Positions 26,275-36,422 of a DNA stretch of 37,920 nucleotides are shown here, piece after piece. The translations under genes and the position numbers were made by a program. This stretch comes from Tannerella sp. (GTDB lineage Bacteria > Bacteroidota > Bacteroidia > Bacteroidales > Tannerellaceae): contig JAIRMH010000171.1 of NCBI GenBank assembly GCA_031258835.1, forward strand, positions 1 through 37,920, written 5' to 3'. The stretch's first letter is position 1. Every line of letters begins with the position of its first letter. The notes under the pieces are model-generated. The model did no database searches. It was not told where the DNA came from and saw only the letters and a program-made list of their open reading frames with translations.

Positions 26275-26372
26275 AAAATTCAAAATTCAAAATCCAAAAT
26301 TCAGAATCCAAAATTCAGAATTCAAAATTCAAAATCCAGAATTCAAAATTCAGAATCCAAAATCCAAAATCC
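26275..26372 (+). repeat. Tandem array of 14 heptamers forming the czcB leader
   Basis: Fourteen successive units of A[A/G]AAT[T/C]C (mostly AAAATTC, with AAAATCC, AGAATTC and AGAATCC) fill 98 bases without a break. It ends one base before the czcB ATG. The array occupies the whole expected ribosome-binding region, which is therefore A-rich without a Shine-Dalgarno sequence. Confidence 0.9.
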
Positions 26373-26373
26373 A

Positions 26374-27480
26374 ATGAAGAATCTTATCATACCATTATGC
26401 CTGCTAGTATTGTTCGGTTGCGGGAACCCTTCCGGTAACGACGACACCGGCGCTAAACAATTTATAATCGAAGGAGAACAAATTACTGTGCCGGAAAATG
26501 CACAGGTGTTACATAAAATAAAAATCCAATTAGCCGAATCCGGCAGTTACCAACTTAGTTTTTCCGCTGCGGGAACGGTGCACGCCATTCCTGCGCAGTA
26601 TGCTGAAATTGCCTCACCTTTTGCCGGACGTATTGTTAAATCATTTGTACGGATAGGGCAGAAAATCACTTCCGGAAGTCCGGTTTTTGAAATCAGTTCG
26701 CCGTCTTTTTCCGAAGCGAGTAAAGCGTATTTTCAAGCGAAGCAGGAAATGGCGCTCGCCCTGAAACATCTGAACCGCGAACGGGATTTATTGGCAAATA
26801 AGGTAGGCATAGCCAAAGAGGTCGAAGAAGCCGAAGCAAATTACGAACTCCGCAAGAGCGATTACGAGCAGGCTTTGGCGGCAATGCAAGTGTATCAATC
26901 CGCTACGGACAGCGCGCCCGGACAATCCCTGGTGGTACGTTCCCCGATAGCCGGTGAAGTATTGAAAAGCAACATCGTCACCGGTCAGTATATACCGGAG
27001 GACGCCGGAGCGCTGGCCGTTGTCGCCGATCTGGACAAGGTGTGGGTAACAGCCCATGTCAAGGAAAAAGATATTCCCGCCCTCGAACGTATTGCGGAAA
27101 TCCGGATAGACTTGGACGCCTTGCCCGGAACGCCGGTCACGGGTGCAATTTATTATACAGGTGGAATATTAGACGAAGACACCCGTTCGATAGAAGTGAT
27201 TATCCAATGCGATAACAGCGAGCGAAAAATAAAGCCGCACATGTATGGGACCGTCCGCTTTATCGCCATGCCGTTGCAGGATATTATCGTTCCCAACTCT
27301 GCCATTTTGCAGGAAGAAGGAACACTTTACGTAATCGTGAGCGAGGGCGGGAACATATTTCGGAAAGTCAATGTAACAGTTCGTCCGGTCGGAGAAGCGC
27401 AGACCGCCATTCTCTCCGGCGTCACCGAAGGCGAAAAAATCGTCACCGAAGGCGCTTTTTACTTTATAGACGCTCGATAA
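26374..27480 (+). CDS. Heavy-metal RND efflux periplasmic adaptor, CzcB-like
   Basis: The 368-residue product is a lipoprotein (lipobox Cys16 in VLFGC) with membrane-fusion-protein architecture: barrel-sandwich halves YAEIASPFAGRIVKSFVRIGQKI and VVRSPIAGEVLKSNIVTGQYI flanking an alpha-hairpin (about 115-170, AKQEMALALKHLNRERDL...), then a beta-barrel and a membrane-proximal domain ending GEKIVTEGAFYFIDA. It links the inner-membrane pump to the outer-membrane channel. The stop is 3 bases before czcA. Confidence 0.93.
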   Translation: MKNLIIPLCLLVLFGCGNPSGNDDTGAKQFIIEGEQITVPENAQVLHKIKIQLAESGSYQLSFSAAGTVHAIPAQYAEIASPFAGRIVKSFVRIGQKITSGSPVFEISSPSFSEASKAYFQAKQEMALALKHLNRERDLLANKVGIAKEVEEAEANYELRKSDYEQALAAMQVYQSATDSAPGQSLVVRSPIAGEVLKSNIVTGQYIPEDAGALAVVADLDKVWVTAHVKEKDIPALERIAEIRIDLDALPGTPVTGAIYYTGGILDEDTRSIEVIIQCDNSERKIKPHMYGTVRFIAMPLQDIIVPNSAILQEEGTLYVIVSEGGNIFRKVNVTVRPVGEAQTAILSGVTEGEKIVTEGAFYFIDAR

Positions 27481-27483
27481 GCC

Positions 27484-30400
27484 ATGTTGAAGAAGATTAT
27501 TTTTATTTCGATACACCGGCGGGGATTAATGTTTGTGTTGTTTCTGTTCCTCGCATTAACAGGTTATTATGCATGGACGCAATTAGCTATTGACGCATAT
27601 CCCGATATTGCCGATACGACGGTTCAGATCGTGACGCAAGTGCCCGGACTGGCTGCCGAAGAGATAGAACAACAGATCAGTATCTCCATCGAACGGGCGA
27701 TGAACGGCTTACCCGGCCTGAACGTGATGCGCAGCAAGAATACGTTCGGACTTTCAACGGTGATCCTGGTTTTTGACGACGGCATTGAAGATTACTGGGC
27801 GCGTCAGCGCGTCAGGGAACGCCTGACCGAGGTAGAACTGCCTTACGGCGCCGTCCCCGAACTGAATCCCCTGACATCTCCCACTGGCGAGATTTTCCGC
27901 TATATTATCGAAAGCGACCGCTTAAGCCTGCGCGAAATAACCGACTTGCACAAATGGGTGATTATCCCGCGTCTGCGCCGGATAACCGGTATTGCAGATG
28001 TCAGCAATTACGGAGGGATAACGACCCAATACCAGATAGAAGCCGACCCGTATAAAATGGATAAATATGGAATCACATTGAATGATATTGCCGAGAAAGT
28101 AGAGGAAAACAATGCCAACGCCGGAGGCAGCATACTTAGTAGAGGCGATTTGAGCTACGTGATTCGGGGAATCGGATTGGTGAGAGACCTCGACGATTTG
28201 GGGCGCATCGTCATTAAAACGGTAAATGGGGTGCCTGTCTATCTGAATGACATAGGCATCTTGAAATACGGAACACTCGAACGAAAAGGCGTACTGGGAT
28301 TCATTGACGATACACGCGATTACGACGACAGCGTGGAAGGGATCGTGCAGATGCTTCGCGGTGAGAATCCTTCGCGGGTACTGAAAGAAATTCATCAGGT
28401 GGTGAACGAACTAAACAACGAAATCCTGCCCGAAGGGACGCATATTCATCCTTTCATGGATCGTACGGAACTGGTGAATACGACCCTGAACACCGTGTCG
28501 CATACGCTTATGGCCGGAATGACTCTGGTGATCCTGATATTAATACTTTTCCTCCGCAACTGGCGAGGCGCATTGCTGGTGGCATCGACCATACCATTCT
28601 CCCTGCTGATAGCCTTTATCCTGATGCACGTCACCGACATTCCGGCCAACCTGCTCTCTCTGGGCGCAATCGACTTCGGCATCCTCGTCGACGGTGCCAT
28701 TGTGATGATGGAAACGATATTGAAAAAGCGTGAAAGCCATCCGAATGAAACGTTAAAGGAAAATGCCATCCACGAACGTGCGACGGAAGTCGCCCGTCCA
28801 ATCTTTTTCTCTACGCTCATCATTATTACAGCTTATCTGCCGTTGTTTGCTTTCGAACATATAGAGCGCAAACTGTTTACGCCAATGGCTTATACGGTCG
28901 GTTACGCCTTGCTCGGCGCATTGGCCGTCGCCCTTTTCCTCATTCCCGGCCTGGCTTTCTACGCTTACAGGAGGCCGAAAAAGATATACCGGAATAAATG
29001 GCTGGAGACGTGGACGGAGATATACCACAAGCAAACGGTTCGTTTGCTGGAAAAACCGCGGCAAATGGTACTGTCCTTACTGCTCGTCCTTGTCGCCGCA
29101 GGCATCCTGAGCTTCACGGTCGGGAAAGACTTCCTGCCGCCGTTGGACGAAGGGTCAATATGGATACAGGTACAACTCCCGCCGGGAATCTCCATCGAAA
29201 AATCGAAAGAAATGGGTGCAGAACTGCGGCGGACGCTAAAAGAATTTGAAGAAGTGACTTACGTTATGACACAGGTAGGCCGTGACGACGAAGGGGCGGA
29301 AGCGTTTTCCCTTTCCCACGTAGAATGTGGAATTGGCTTGAAACCGTATAATACGTGGAGACGCGGAATGACAAAAGCGAAATTGATTGAAGCCATGTCG
29401 GTGAAGCTGTCATCTATGCCCGGCTACTCGGCAGGTTTTTCCCAGCCTATTATCGACATGGTGATGGATCAGGTAGCCGGTGCACACAGTGATTTGGCGT
29501 TGAAAATCTACGGTGACGATATTCCCGGAACACGGCGTATCGCCGATCGTGTGGCCGGAATATTAAAGAAAATACCTGGCGCCGTCGACGTAGCTGTTGA
29601 CCAGGAGCCACCCCTGCCACAGTTGCAAATTATCGCCGACCGCGAACGCATTGCTCGTTACGGATTGAACATTTCAGACGTGACGAACTTGATCGAACTG
29701 GCTATCGGCGGCGCTTCCATCTCGCGTATTTACTCTGGAAATAAGAGTTACGACGTCATCTGTCGCTTCAGTGAAGAACATCGTAATTCCCCGGAAAAAA
29801 TCGGGAACCTGCTTCTGACGACGGCTTCCGGAGCAAAAATCCCCCTTTCGCAGGTTGCGGAGATCAAAACTACGACCGGCGCCAGTACTATTACCCGCGA
29901 GATGAACAAACGTCACCTGACGGTTCGCGTAAACTTGCGCGGAGCCGACTTGACGGGATTCCTGAACAACGCCGATGCCGCTATCCGCGAAGAAATAGAA
30001 TACGATCACAGCCATTATAGCTTCAAGTGGGCAGGACAATTCGAGAACCAAAGTCGCGCTTACAGACGCTTGGCCGTTGTAATACCGCTGGCTTTGGGTG
30101 TGATGCTGCTGTTGCTGTTCGGCGCGACCGGGAAATTCCGGCAAGCAACGCTTATGATGTGCGTCGTCCCTCTGGCCGTGTTCGGAGGTATGCTTGCACT
30201 GAACCTGCGAGGCATGACGCTCAACGTATCCTCCGCCGTAGGATTCATCGCTCTGATAGGCGTAGCTATACAAAACGGAGTGATCATGATTTCGCATATC
30301 AACAACTTACGCAAAGAAGGTCATGGATTGGAAAAAGCCGTAACGGAAGGCGCACGTCACCGTTTCCGTCCGGTACTGATGACGGCTTCGGTAGCCATTC

Positions 30401-30561
30401 TCGGACTTTTACCGGCATCCGTCAGCGACGGTATCGGCTCGGACGTGCAACGCCCCTTAGCTACGGTCATTGTCTACGGATTGCTTTCCGCAACCGTTAT
30501 TACTTTATATATTCTTCCGTCGCTATATTATCTAATAGAAAAGAAATGGAACACAGATTAA
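27484..30561 (+). CDS. Heavy-metal RND efflux pump, CzcA-like
   Basis: The 1025-residue inner-membrane antiporter has the RND build: a first helix (about 14-30), a large periplasmic loop, then helices from about 335. The fourth-helix motif is DFGILVDGAIVMME with Asp397, Asp403 and Glu410. This DFGxxxDGAxxxxE form is typical of the HME-RND1 group that exports Zn, Co, Cd or Ni, rather than of copper/silver CusA pumps. NPLTSPTGEIFRY and QEPPLPQLQI are also typical. The ion cannot be decided from sequence alone. Confidence 0.95.
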   Translation: MLKKIIFISIHRRGLMFVLFLFLALTGYYAWTQLAIDAYPDIADTTVQIVTQVPGLAAEEIEQQISISIERAMNGLPGLNVMRSKNTFGLSTVILVFDDGIEDYWARQRVRERLTEVELPYGAVPELNPLTSPTGEIFRYIIESDRLSLREITDLHKWVIIPRLRRITGIADVSNYGGITTQYQIEADPYKMDKYGITLNDIAEKVEENNANAGGSILSRGDLSYVIRGIGLVRDLDDLGRIVIKTVNGVPVYLNDIGILKYGTLERKGVLGFIDDTRDYDDSVEGIVQMLRGENPSRVLKEIHQVVNELNNEILPEGTHIHPFMDRTELVNTTLNTVSHTLMAGMTLVILILILFLRNWRGALLVASTIPFSLLIAFILMHVTDIPANLLSLGAIDFGILVDGAIVMMETILKKRESHPNETLKENAIHERATEVARPIFFSTLIIITAYLPLFAFEHIERKLFTPMAYTVGYALLGALAVALFLIPGLAFYAYRRPKKIYRNKWLETWTEIYHKQTVRLLEKPRQMVLSLLLVLVAAGILSFTVGKDFLPPLDEGSIWIQVQLPPGISIEKSKEMGAELRRTLKEFEEVTYVMTQVGRDDEGAEAFSLSHVECGIGLKPYNTWRRGMTKAKLIEAMSVKLSSMPGYSAGFSQPIIDMVMDQVAGAHSDLALKIYGDDIPGTRRIADRVAGILKKIPGAVDVAVDQEPPLPQLQIIADRERIARYGLNISDVTNLIELAIGGASISRIYSGNKSYDVICRFSEEHRNSPEKIGNLLLTTASGAKIPLSQVAEIKTTTGASTITREMNKRHLTVRVNLRGADLTGFLNNADAAIREEIEYDHSHYSFKWAGQFENQSRAYRRLAVVIPLALGVMLLLLFGATGKFRQATLMMCVVPLAVFGGMLALNLRGMTLNVSSAVGFIALIGVAIQNGVIMISHINNLRKEGHGLEKAVTEGARHRFRPVLMTASVAILGLLPASVSDGIGSDVQRPLATVIVYGLLSATVITLYILPSLYYLIEKKWNTD

Positions 30562-30632
30562 CAGACAATGGAAGTTCTAACACCCCACCGGCGAGGGTAC
30601 TGTATATGATATTCATTTTAATTCATTAAAGT

Positions 30633-31946
30633 ATGAAACATCTATTTATTATTCGTCATTTATCATTTAATAAGCGCTATCTGTTATTTGTCACAGCCCT
30701 GCTGTGCATTTGCCGGGTGGTATATTCGCAGGAGTTGGAGAGAACGCAACAATCTATTGATTATAAAACCTACATGGACATGGTATGGAAACAGAATCTG
30801 AGTTATGCCGCCGAAAAACTCAACATAGACATTGCCGAAGCCGGCATAAAAGCGGCGAAGGTGTTCAACGATCCGTCGCTAAGCGTGGAGTATGCCGATA
30901 ACGACGACCGTCGCCTGAAAATGGGACGGTCGGTATCGGTAGAATTGAGTAAAACGTTCTCTGCCGGTAAGCGAAACGCGAATATCGAACTTGCCCAAAG
31001 CGAGAAGGACTTGAACGAAGCCCTGCTGGAAGACTATTTCCACCGCCTGCGCGCCGAAGCTACATTGGCGTACCTCGAAGCGCTTAAGCAATCGGAACTT
31101 TATTCCATCAAAGAAAACGCCTGCAGCAATATCCACCGGTTGGCGACGAGCGACAGTATCCGGTTTGCATTGGGCAAAATCACTCAAGTGGATGCCATAC
31201 AAAGTAAAGTGGAAGCGGAAATTGCATCCAACGAACTGGCCATGACGCTGACGGAATTGTATAATGCGTATGCTTCGCTGGGATTATGGACGGGCGTATT
31301 CGATAAGGACGTCATTCATCTCCCATCCGAACGTTTGCTAATGAAGAAGGAACGTACATTCGACAGCGGCAAACTCCTGCAAACAGCCTTAGAGAATCGC
31401 GCGGATTTGGCCGCCGCAATGAAAAACGTCGAAGTAGCCGGAAAAACGCTGAAAGTGACACAACGCGAACGCAACATGGATTTCGACCTTGTATTGGGTT
31501 ACAATTACAATACCGAAGTCAGGAATGAAATAGCGCCTGCACCCCGATTCAACGGCGTCACTGTAGGCATTTCCATCCCGTTGAAATTTTCCAATACGAA
31601 CAAAGGCGCCGTACAGGTTGCCGGTTTTCGTAAACGCCAGGCGGAACTCAATTACCGGCAAGCCGAATTGGAGGTGCAGACTTCAGTGATGCAAAGCCTG
31701 CGGCTATACCTCTCGTCGCTCGAACAGGTGAAACGCTACGAAGACGGTTTATTGGAGGACGCCCAATCGGTACTCGAAGGGAAAATCTACAGCTACGAAC
31801 GCGGAGAGACTTCCCGCCTGGAAGCGCTGATCGCTCAACAAACCTACGACGAATTGCGCGCCGCCTACATCGAAGCGCTATTCAACAGCGTCGCCGCATT
31901 AATCGACTTGGAACGGAACGCCGGAATATGGGATATAGAACTGTGA
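30633..31946 (+). CDS. Outer-membrane efflux channel, TolC/CzcC-like
   Basis: The 437-residue product has a signal peptide (about 10-32) and two repeats of the outer-membrane-efflux fold with long coiled helices (about 60-200 and 250-420). The usual motifs NDPSLSVEYADND and ELSKTFSAGKR mark the family. It completes the tripartite pump, about 70 bases after czcA. Confidence 0.9.
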   Translation: MKHLFIIRHLSFNKRYLLFVTALLCICRVVYSQELERTQQSIDYKTYMDMVWKQNLSYAAEKLNIDIAEAGIKAAKVFNDPSLSVEYADNDDRRLKMGRSVSVELSKTFSAGKRNANIELAQSEKDLNEALLEDYFHRLRAEATLAYLEALKQSELYSIKENACSNIHRLATSDSIRFALGKITQVDAIQSKVEAEIASNELAMTLTELYNAYASLGLWTGVFDKDVIHLPSERLLMKKERTFDSGKLLQTALENRADLAAAMKNVEVAGKTLKVTQRERNMDFDLVLGYNYNTEVRNEIAPAPRFNGVTVGISIPLKFSNTNKGAVQVAGFRKRQAELNYRQAELEVQTSVMQSLRLYLSSLEQVKRYEDGLLEDAQSVLEGKIYSYERGETSRLEALIAQQTYDELRAAYIEALFNSVAALIDLERNAGIWDIEL

Positions 31947-32071
31947 TTTTAAAAAGATACAAAATTCGGAATATTGGTTTTAATTTCATACATTCAAAAA
32001 GCATGTTTAATAAATATGTTATACAGCATAAAAAAGCCGCTTTTTTTGACTGTTTTGTGGATTATATGTTG

Positions 32072-32079
32072 TAATTTTG
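32072..32079 (+). promoter_or_regulatory. Predicted -7 element of pflB
   Basis: TAATTTTG fits TAnnTTTG, 55 bases before the pflB ATG. It lies on top of the alternative TTG start at 32077, which argues against that start. Confidence 0.55.
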
Positions 32080-32133
32080 TGGCACGAAATACATGGGAAT
32101 AATCTACAATTACATTTTAATAAAAGCTATTTT

Positions 32134-34362
32134 ATGGAATTAACAAAAAAAATGAAAGAGGGTATTTGGGTTAAAGAAATCAATGTTACGGACTTTGTGA
32201 AAAGTAATATTACTCCTTATGAGGGCGATGCTTCATTTCTTACCGGAGCAACCGAAAGAACAAAACATTTGTGGCGTTTGTGTACGCAGGCAATTGCTGA
32301 AGAACGCATCCGGAATGGCGTTCGCTCGTTGGATAATAAGACCGTATCAACAATCACTTCGCACAAAGCCGGTTATATAGATAAAGAGAATGAGCTGATC
32401 GCCGGTTTGCAGACGGACGAGTTGCTGAAACGCGCGATAAAGCCGTTCGGTGGGATTAATATTGTAGCAAAAGCGTGCAATGAAAATGGCGTTGATATTG
32501 ATGAGAAAGTAAAAGATATTTTTACGCATTATCGTAAAACGCATAACGACGGAGTTTTTGACGCGTATACGGATGAAATTCGTTCGTTTCGGACGTTAGG
32601 TTTCATCACGGGATTGCCCGACAATTACGCCCGCGGGCGAATCATCGGCGATTACCGCCGGCTGGCGTTGTATGGTATCGACCGTCTCATTGAAGCGAAA
32701 CAGGAAGATTTGAAAAGACTGACAGGCCCGATGACAGATGCACGCATACGTCTTCGTGAAGAAGTTGCCGAACAGATCAAAGCGCTGAAAGATATCAAGA
32801 CTATGGGTGAATACTACGGGCTGGATCTAAGCCGTCCGGCGTATACGGCGCAGGAAGCTGTCCAATGGGTTTATATGGCTTATCTGGCCGCCGTCAAAGA
32901 ACAGGATGGCGCAGCCATGTCGCTGGGAAACGTATCTTCATTCCTCGATATTTATATTGAATATGAAATGTCGGAAGGAAAGATTGACGAAACATTCGCA
33001 CAGGAATTGATAGACCAGTTTGTGATGAAACTTCGTATGGTGCGCCATCTTCGTATGCGGTCGTACAATGATATTTTCGCCGGTGACCCGACATGGGTGA
33101 CGGAAGCTCTTGGCGGACGATTCAATGACGGACGCACAAAAGTGACAAAAACGACGTTCCGTTTCCTCCAGACGTTATACAATCTGGGGCCGTCGCCGGA
33201 GCCTAATCTGACGGTGCTCTGGAGTGTAGAATTGCCGGAAGGATTTAAGGAGTTTTGCGCCAAAATATCGATCGACACAAGCTCTATTCAATATGAAAAT
33301 GATGAGTTAATGCGTGAAGTGCGTCATTCGGACGACTACGGGATCGCCTGCTGTGTTTCTTATCAGGATATAGGTCGCCAAATACAATTTTTCGGAGCGC
33401 GCGCCAATCTTGCCAAAGCATTGTTACTCGCAATAAATGGCGGTCGTTGCGAAAATACGGGCAAACTGATGGTGAAAGATATTCCCGTACTTTCCGGCGA
33501 TACCCTGAAATATGAAGCGGTGATGGCAAACTATAAAAAAGTGCTGGTCGAAATAGCCAGGGTATACAACGAAGCGATGAATATCATTCATTATATGCAC
33601 GATAAGTATTATTACGAAAAAGCGCAGATGGCATTTATCGATACTGATCCTCGTATAAACTTAGCTTATGGGGTTGCCGGCCTTTCGATCACTATAGATT
33701 CGCTATCGGCAATCAGGTATGCAAAAGTAAAAGCTATTCGTAATGATATTGGCCTGACGGAACGCTTCGATATAACAGGCGAATTTCCCTGTTTCGGCAA
33801 TGACGAAGACCGTGTGGACAAACTGGCGGTCGATTTGATTTATTTCTTCAACGAAGAACTGAAGAAACTGCCGGTTTATAAAAATGCACGTCCTACGCTT
33901 TCTGTGCTTACTATCACATCGAATGTGATGTACGGACAGAAGACAGGCGCTACGCCTGACGGACGCATCAAAGGGGCGCCGTTTGCGCCGGGAGCGAATC
34001 CGATGCACGGACGCGATAAGAGCGGAGCTGTCGCTTCACTTTCATCCGTAGCGAAGATACGATACCGCGACTCTCAAGATGGAATAAGTAATACATTCTC
34101 GATTATACCGAAATCATTAGGTGTAACAAAGGAGGATCGCGTAGAAAATCTCGTTACAATGATAGACGGTTACTTTACAAAAGGCGCTCATCATCTGAAC
34201 GTAAACGTGTTGAACCGGGAGATGCTGGAAGATGCGATGGAACATCCGGAGAATTATCCGCAACTTACCATACGCGTGTCGGGTTATGCGGTAAACTTCG
34301 TGAATCTTAGTCGCGCTCACCAAATGGAAGTTATTTCAAGAAGTTTCCATAAAGCAATGTAA
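32134..34362 (+). CDS. pflB: Formate C-acetyltransferase (pyruvate formate-lyase)
   Basis: PFL splits pyruvate with CoA into acetyl-CoA and formate under anaerobic conditions. The 742-residue product carries the catalytic Cys pair Cys406-Cys407 in GIACCVSY. The glycyl-radical site is Gly717 in RVSGYAVNF near the C-terminus. FGGI near 106, [17 protein letters not shown] and NVSSFLDIY are family segments. The frame extends to a TTG at 32077, but that lies in the promoter; [18 protein letters not shown] at 32134 is the usual start. Activated by the next gene. Confidence 0.97.
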   Translation: MELTKKMKEGIWVKEINVTDFVKSNITPYEGDASFLTGATERTKHLWRLCTQAIAEERIRNGVRSLDNKTVSTITSHKAGYIDKENELIAGLQTDELLKRAIKPFGGINIVAKACNENGVDIDEKVKDIFTHYRKTHNDGVFDAYTDEIRSFRTLGFITGLPDNYARGRIIGDYRRLALYGIDRLIEAKQEDLKRLTGPMTDARIRLREEVAEQIKALKDIKTMGEYYGLDLSRPAYTAQEAVQWVYMAYLAAVKEQDGAAMSLGNVSSFLDIYIEYEMSEGKIDETFAQELIDQFVMKLRMVRHLRMRSYNDIFAGDPTWVTEALGGRFNDGRTKVTKTTFRFLQTLYNLGPSPEPNLTVLWSVELPEGFKEFCAKISIDTSSIQYENDELMREVRHSDDYGIACCVSYQDIGRQIQFFGARANLAKALLLAINGGRCENTGKLMVKDIPVLSGDTLKYEAVMANYKKVLVEIARVYNEAMNIIHYMHDKYYYEKAQMAFIDTDPRINLAYGVAGLSITIDSLSAIRYAKVKAIRNDIGLTERFDITGEFPCFGNDEDRVDKLAVDLIYFFNEELKKLPVYKNARPTLSVLTITSNVMYGQKTGATPDGRIKGAPFAPGANPMHGRDKSGAVASLSSVAKIRYRDSQDGISNTFSIIPKSLGVTKEDRVENLVTMIDGYFTKGAHHLNVNVLNREMLEDAMEHPENYPQLTIRVSGYAVNFVNLSRAHQMEVISRSFHKAM

Positions 34363-34424
34363 TCATTGCATATGATGTATGGAACGACCGTATTATCGCA
34401 TGCCTTGTAATAACTCTACATAAT

Positions 34425-35150
34425 ATGATAAGAGTCCATTCTTATGAAAGTCTGGGGACATACGACGGGCCGGGAATCAGGCTCGTCGTTTTCCTGCAGG
34501 GCTGTAATTTCAAATGTCTCTATTGCGCTAATCCCGATACGATTTCTTGTGAAGGAGGTGTGTTGACCGATCCCGAAGAAATTGTCAGGAAAGCTGTCAG
34601 TGAAAAACCTTTTTTCGGGAAAAAGGGAGGGGTTACATTCAGCGGAGGCGAACCTGCCATGCAGGCAAAAGCGCTGATTCCGCTTTCTATACGACTGAAA
34701 GAGGAAGGTATTAATATTTGCATTGATACGAATGGTAGCGTTCTGAATAGTGACGTGAAGACGTTGTTTTCTATGGCCGAACTTATCTTACTTGACATCA
34801 AAGAATTTGATCCCGGCAGGCATCTACGGTTGACGAAAAGAGATAATCAACAGACTCTTCGTACAGCCGAATGGTTGGAAGAACAGTGTATTCCGGTATG
34901 GTTGCGTTATGTTCTTGTTCCCGGTTATTCGGATTCCGAAGATGACATTATCGCTATGTGCGAACATTTTAAATCGTATAAAATGATACGGCGAATTGAA
35001 ATATTGCCTTATCACACATTGGGCGTTCACAAATACGAATCCCTTGGAATACCTTATTTCTTACATGATGTAAGACAAAATACCGATGAACAGCTGGAGC
35101 AAGCAAAAAAATTGTTCTCGCGTTATTTCCCCGCAGTATATGTGAACTGA
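34425..35150 (+). CDS. pflA: Pyruvate formate-lyase activating enzyme (radical SAM)
   Basis: PflA makes the glycyl radical of PFL using S-adenosylmethionine. The 241-residue product has the CX3CX2C cluster motif CNFKCLYC (Cys27, Cys31, Cys34), the upstream GTYDGPGIRLVVFLQG, TFSGGEPAMQ and LDIKEFDP, and the usual length. It lies 62 bases after pflB, as in most genomes. Confidence 0.96.
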   Translation: MIRVHSYESLGTYDGPGIRLVVFLQGCNFKCLYCANPDTISCEGGVLTDPEEIVRKAVSEKPFFGKKGGVTFSGGEPAMQAKALIPLSIRLKEEGINICIDTNGSVLNSDVKTLFSMAELILLDIKEFDPGRHLRLTKRDNQQTLRTAEWLEEQCIPVWLRYVLVPGYSDSEDDIIAMCEHFKSYKMIRRIEILPYHTLGVHKYESLGIPYFLHDVRQNTDEQLEQAKKLFSRYFPAVYVN

Positions 35151-35175
35151 AATAACGTTTTTTTATTTCATACGC

Positions 35176-35208
35176 ACTTGGAATACCCAAGTTTTTCATG
35201 TAATTTTA
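35176..35208 (+). promoter_or_regulatory. Predicted promoter of the lyase gene with an inverted repeat at the -33 box
   Basis: TTTCATGTAATTTTA (35194-35208) has the same TTTCATGTA block as three other promoters of the window; the last base departs from TAnnTTTG. A TTG at 35178-35180 is 20 bases upstream. It lies inside the inverted repeat ACTTGG (35176-35181) / CCAAGT (35187-35192). Confidence 0.45.
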
Positions 35209-35240
35209 CTGCCGAATTATCATAAATCATACGGTATATC

Positions 35241-36422
35241 ATGAAAACGGTCTGTTTAAGCATTTTTGTTTTGCTGTTTGCCGACTGCTGCGGGCAAACC
35301 GACTGGAAAGGGAAAATGGAAGTTGCCCTGCATGATGCTATTATGCAACATGCGGAATGGGCGATGCGGCAGTTACCAGAGACAATAACGAATTACGCCT
35401 GTCCACGCAGTGCGGGAGGCATACACGATTTTTATTCCGAAGGTGATTACTGGTGGCCGAATCCTGACGATCCGGATGGGCCGTATATTCGCCGCGATGG
35501 TGAAACGAATCCTGAAAATTTTACAGCGCATAGACTGGCGATGATACGTTTCAGTAAAATCGTCGGCTACCTTGCTTCGGCATATCTTGTTACCGGAGAC
35601 GAAAAATATGTGGAACATGCTTTTTCGCATATCCGGGCATGGTTTGTGGATGAAGATACGAGGATGAATCCCAACCTGCTTTACGCCCAGGCTATCAAAG
35701 GTGTCGTTACGGGACGGGGTGTCGGGATTATCGACACCATTCACCTAATGGAAGTCGTTCAGGCTATTCTCTGCATGCAAGATGCACAGTGTATTCAGCC
35801 GGACGATTTGCGGACGGCGAAGGAATGGTTTTCCGATTATCTGGCATGGCTGGTTCATCATCCGTATGGCGTCGACGAGATGAACGCACAGAATAATCAT
35901 GCTACTTGCTGGGTAATGCAGGTAGCTGCTTTTGCACGTTTAACGGGCGACGAACCCTTGCTCGAATTATGCCGTACACGATACAGGGAAATACTTCTTC
36001 CTCGGCAAATGGCGTCCGACGGCAGTTTCCCGAAGGAACTTGCACGGACAAAACCTTATGGTTATTCGCTTTTCAACCTCGACGCCATGGCTACTATCTG
36101 CCTGATACTTTCCGCCGAAGGCGACGACCTTTGGGATTACACTCTGCCCGGAGGACAGAATATGAAGAAAGGAATTGACTTCATGCTTCCGTATATTCGC
36201 GACAAACAAACATGGATGTTGCCGCCCGATGTGATGTATTGGGACGAATGGCCGGTTGCTCATCCCGCACTGATCTTTGCCGCAGCCCGTTACAACGACG
36301 AAGTGTATTTCGATACGTGGCGAAAATTTGAACACTACCCTGTCGTCCGTGAAGTAGAACGTAACCTGCCCATTCGGAACCCGTTGATTTGGATGATTGA
36401 AATGTCACCACCTCATAAATAA
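35241..36422 (+). CDS. Alginate-lyase-family (PF05426-like) secreted protein
   Basis: The 393-residue product has a signal peptide (about 1-18) and an alpha/alpha-barrel sequence of the alginate-lyase family. DYWWPNPDDPDGPYIRRDGETNP, NPNLLYAQAIKG, GRGVGIIDTIHL and AQNNHATCW (Asn-Asn-His at 218-220) are conserved or likely active-site segments; PKELARTKPYGYSLFNLDAM and KTWMLPPDV-type endings follow. Members cleave uronic-acid polymers by beta-elimination (alginate, glucuronan); the true substrate is unknown. It stands alone with its own promoter. Confidence 0.85.
   Translation: MKTVCLSIFVLLFADCCGQTDWKGKMEVALHDAIMQHAEWAMRQLPETITNYACPRSAGGIHDFYSEGDYWWPNPDDPDGPYIRRDGETNPENFTAHRLAMIRFSKIVGYLASAYLVTGDEKYVEHAFSHIRAWFVDEDTRMNPNLLYAQAIKGVVTGRGVGIIDTIHLMEVVQAILCMQDAQCIQPDDLRTAKEWFSDYLAWLVHHPYGVDEMNAQNNHATCWVMQVAAFARLTGDEPLLELCRTRYREILLPRQMASDGSFPKELARTKPYGYSLFNLDAMATICLILSAEGDDLWDYTLPGGQNMKKGIDFMLPYIRDKQTWMLPPDVMYWDEWPVAHPALIFAAARYNDEVYFDTWRKFEHYPVVREVERNLPIRNPLIWMIEMSPPHK

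Noticed and set aside
26275-26372. CRISPR array
   Set aside because: Units are 7 bases without spacers and no cas genes are near.
26247-26438. Reading frame with IQNSKFK repeats over the heptamer array
   Set aside because: It is only the translation of the 7-base repeats and runs into czcB in another frame; no start signals or homology.
32021-32050. AAAAAAGCCGCTTTTTT as terminator of the efflux operon
   Set aside because: The stem is only A-T pairs plus one or two G-C pairs with a loop too small to fold stably.
32077-32133. Alternative TTG start of pflB
   Set aside because: Lies on the predicted -7 element; the extension has no homology to PFL proteins.
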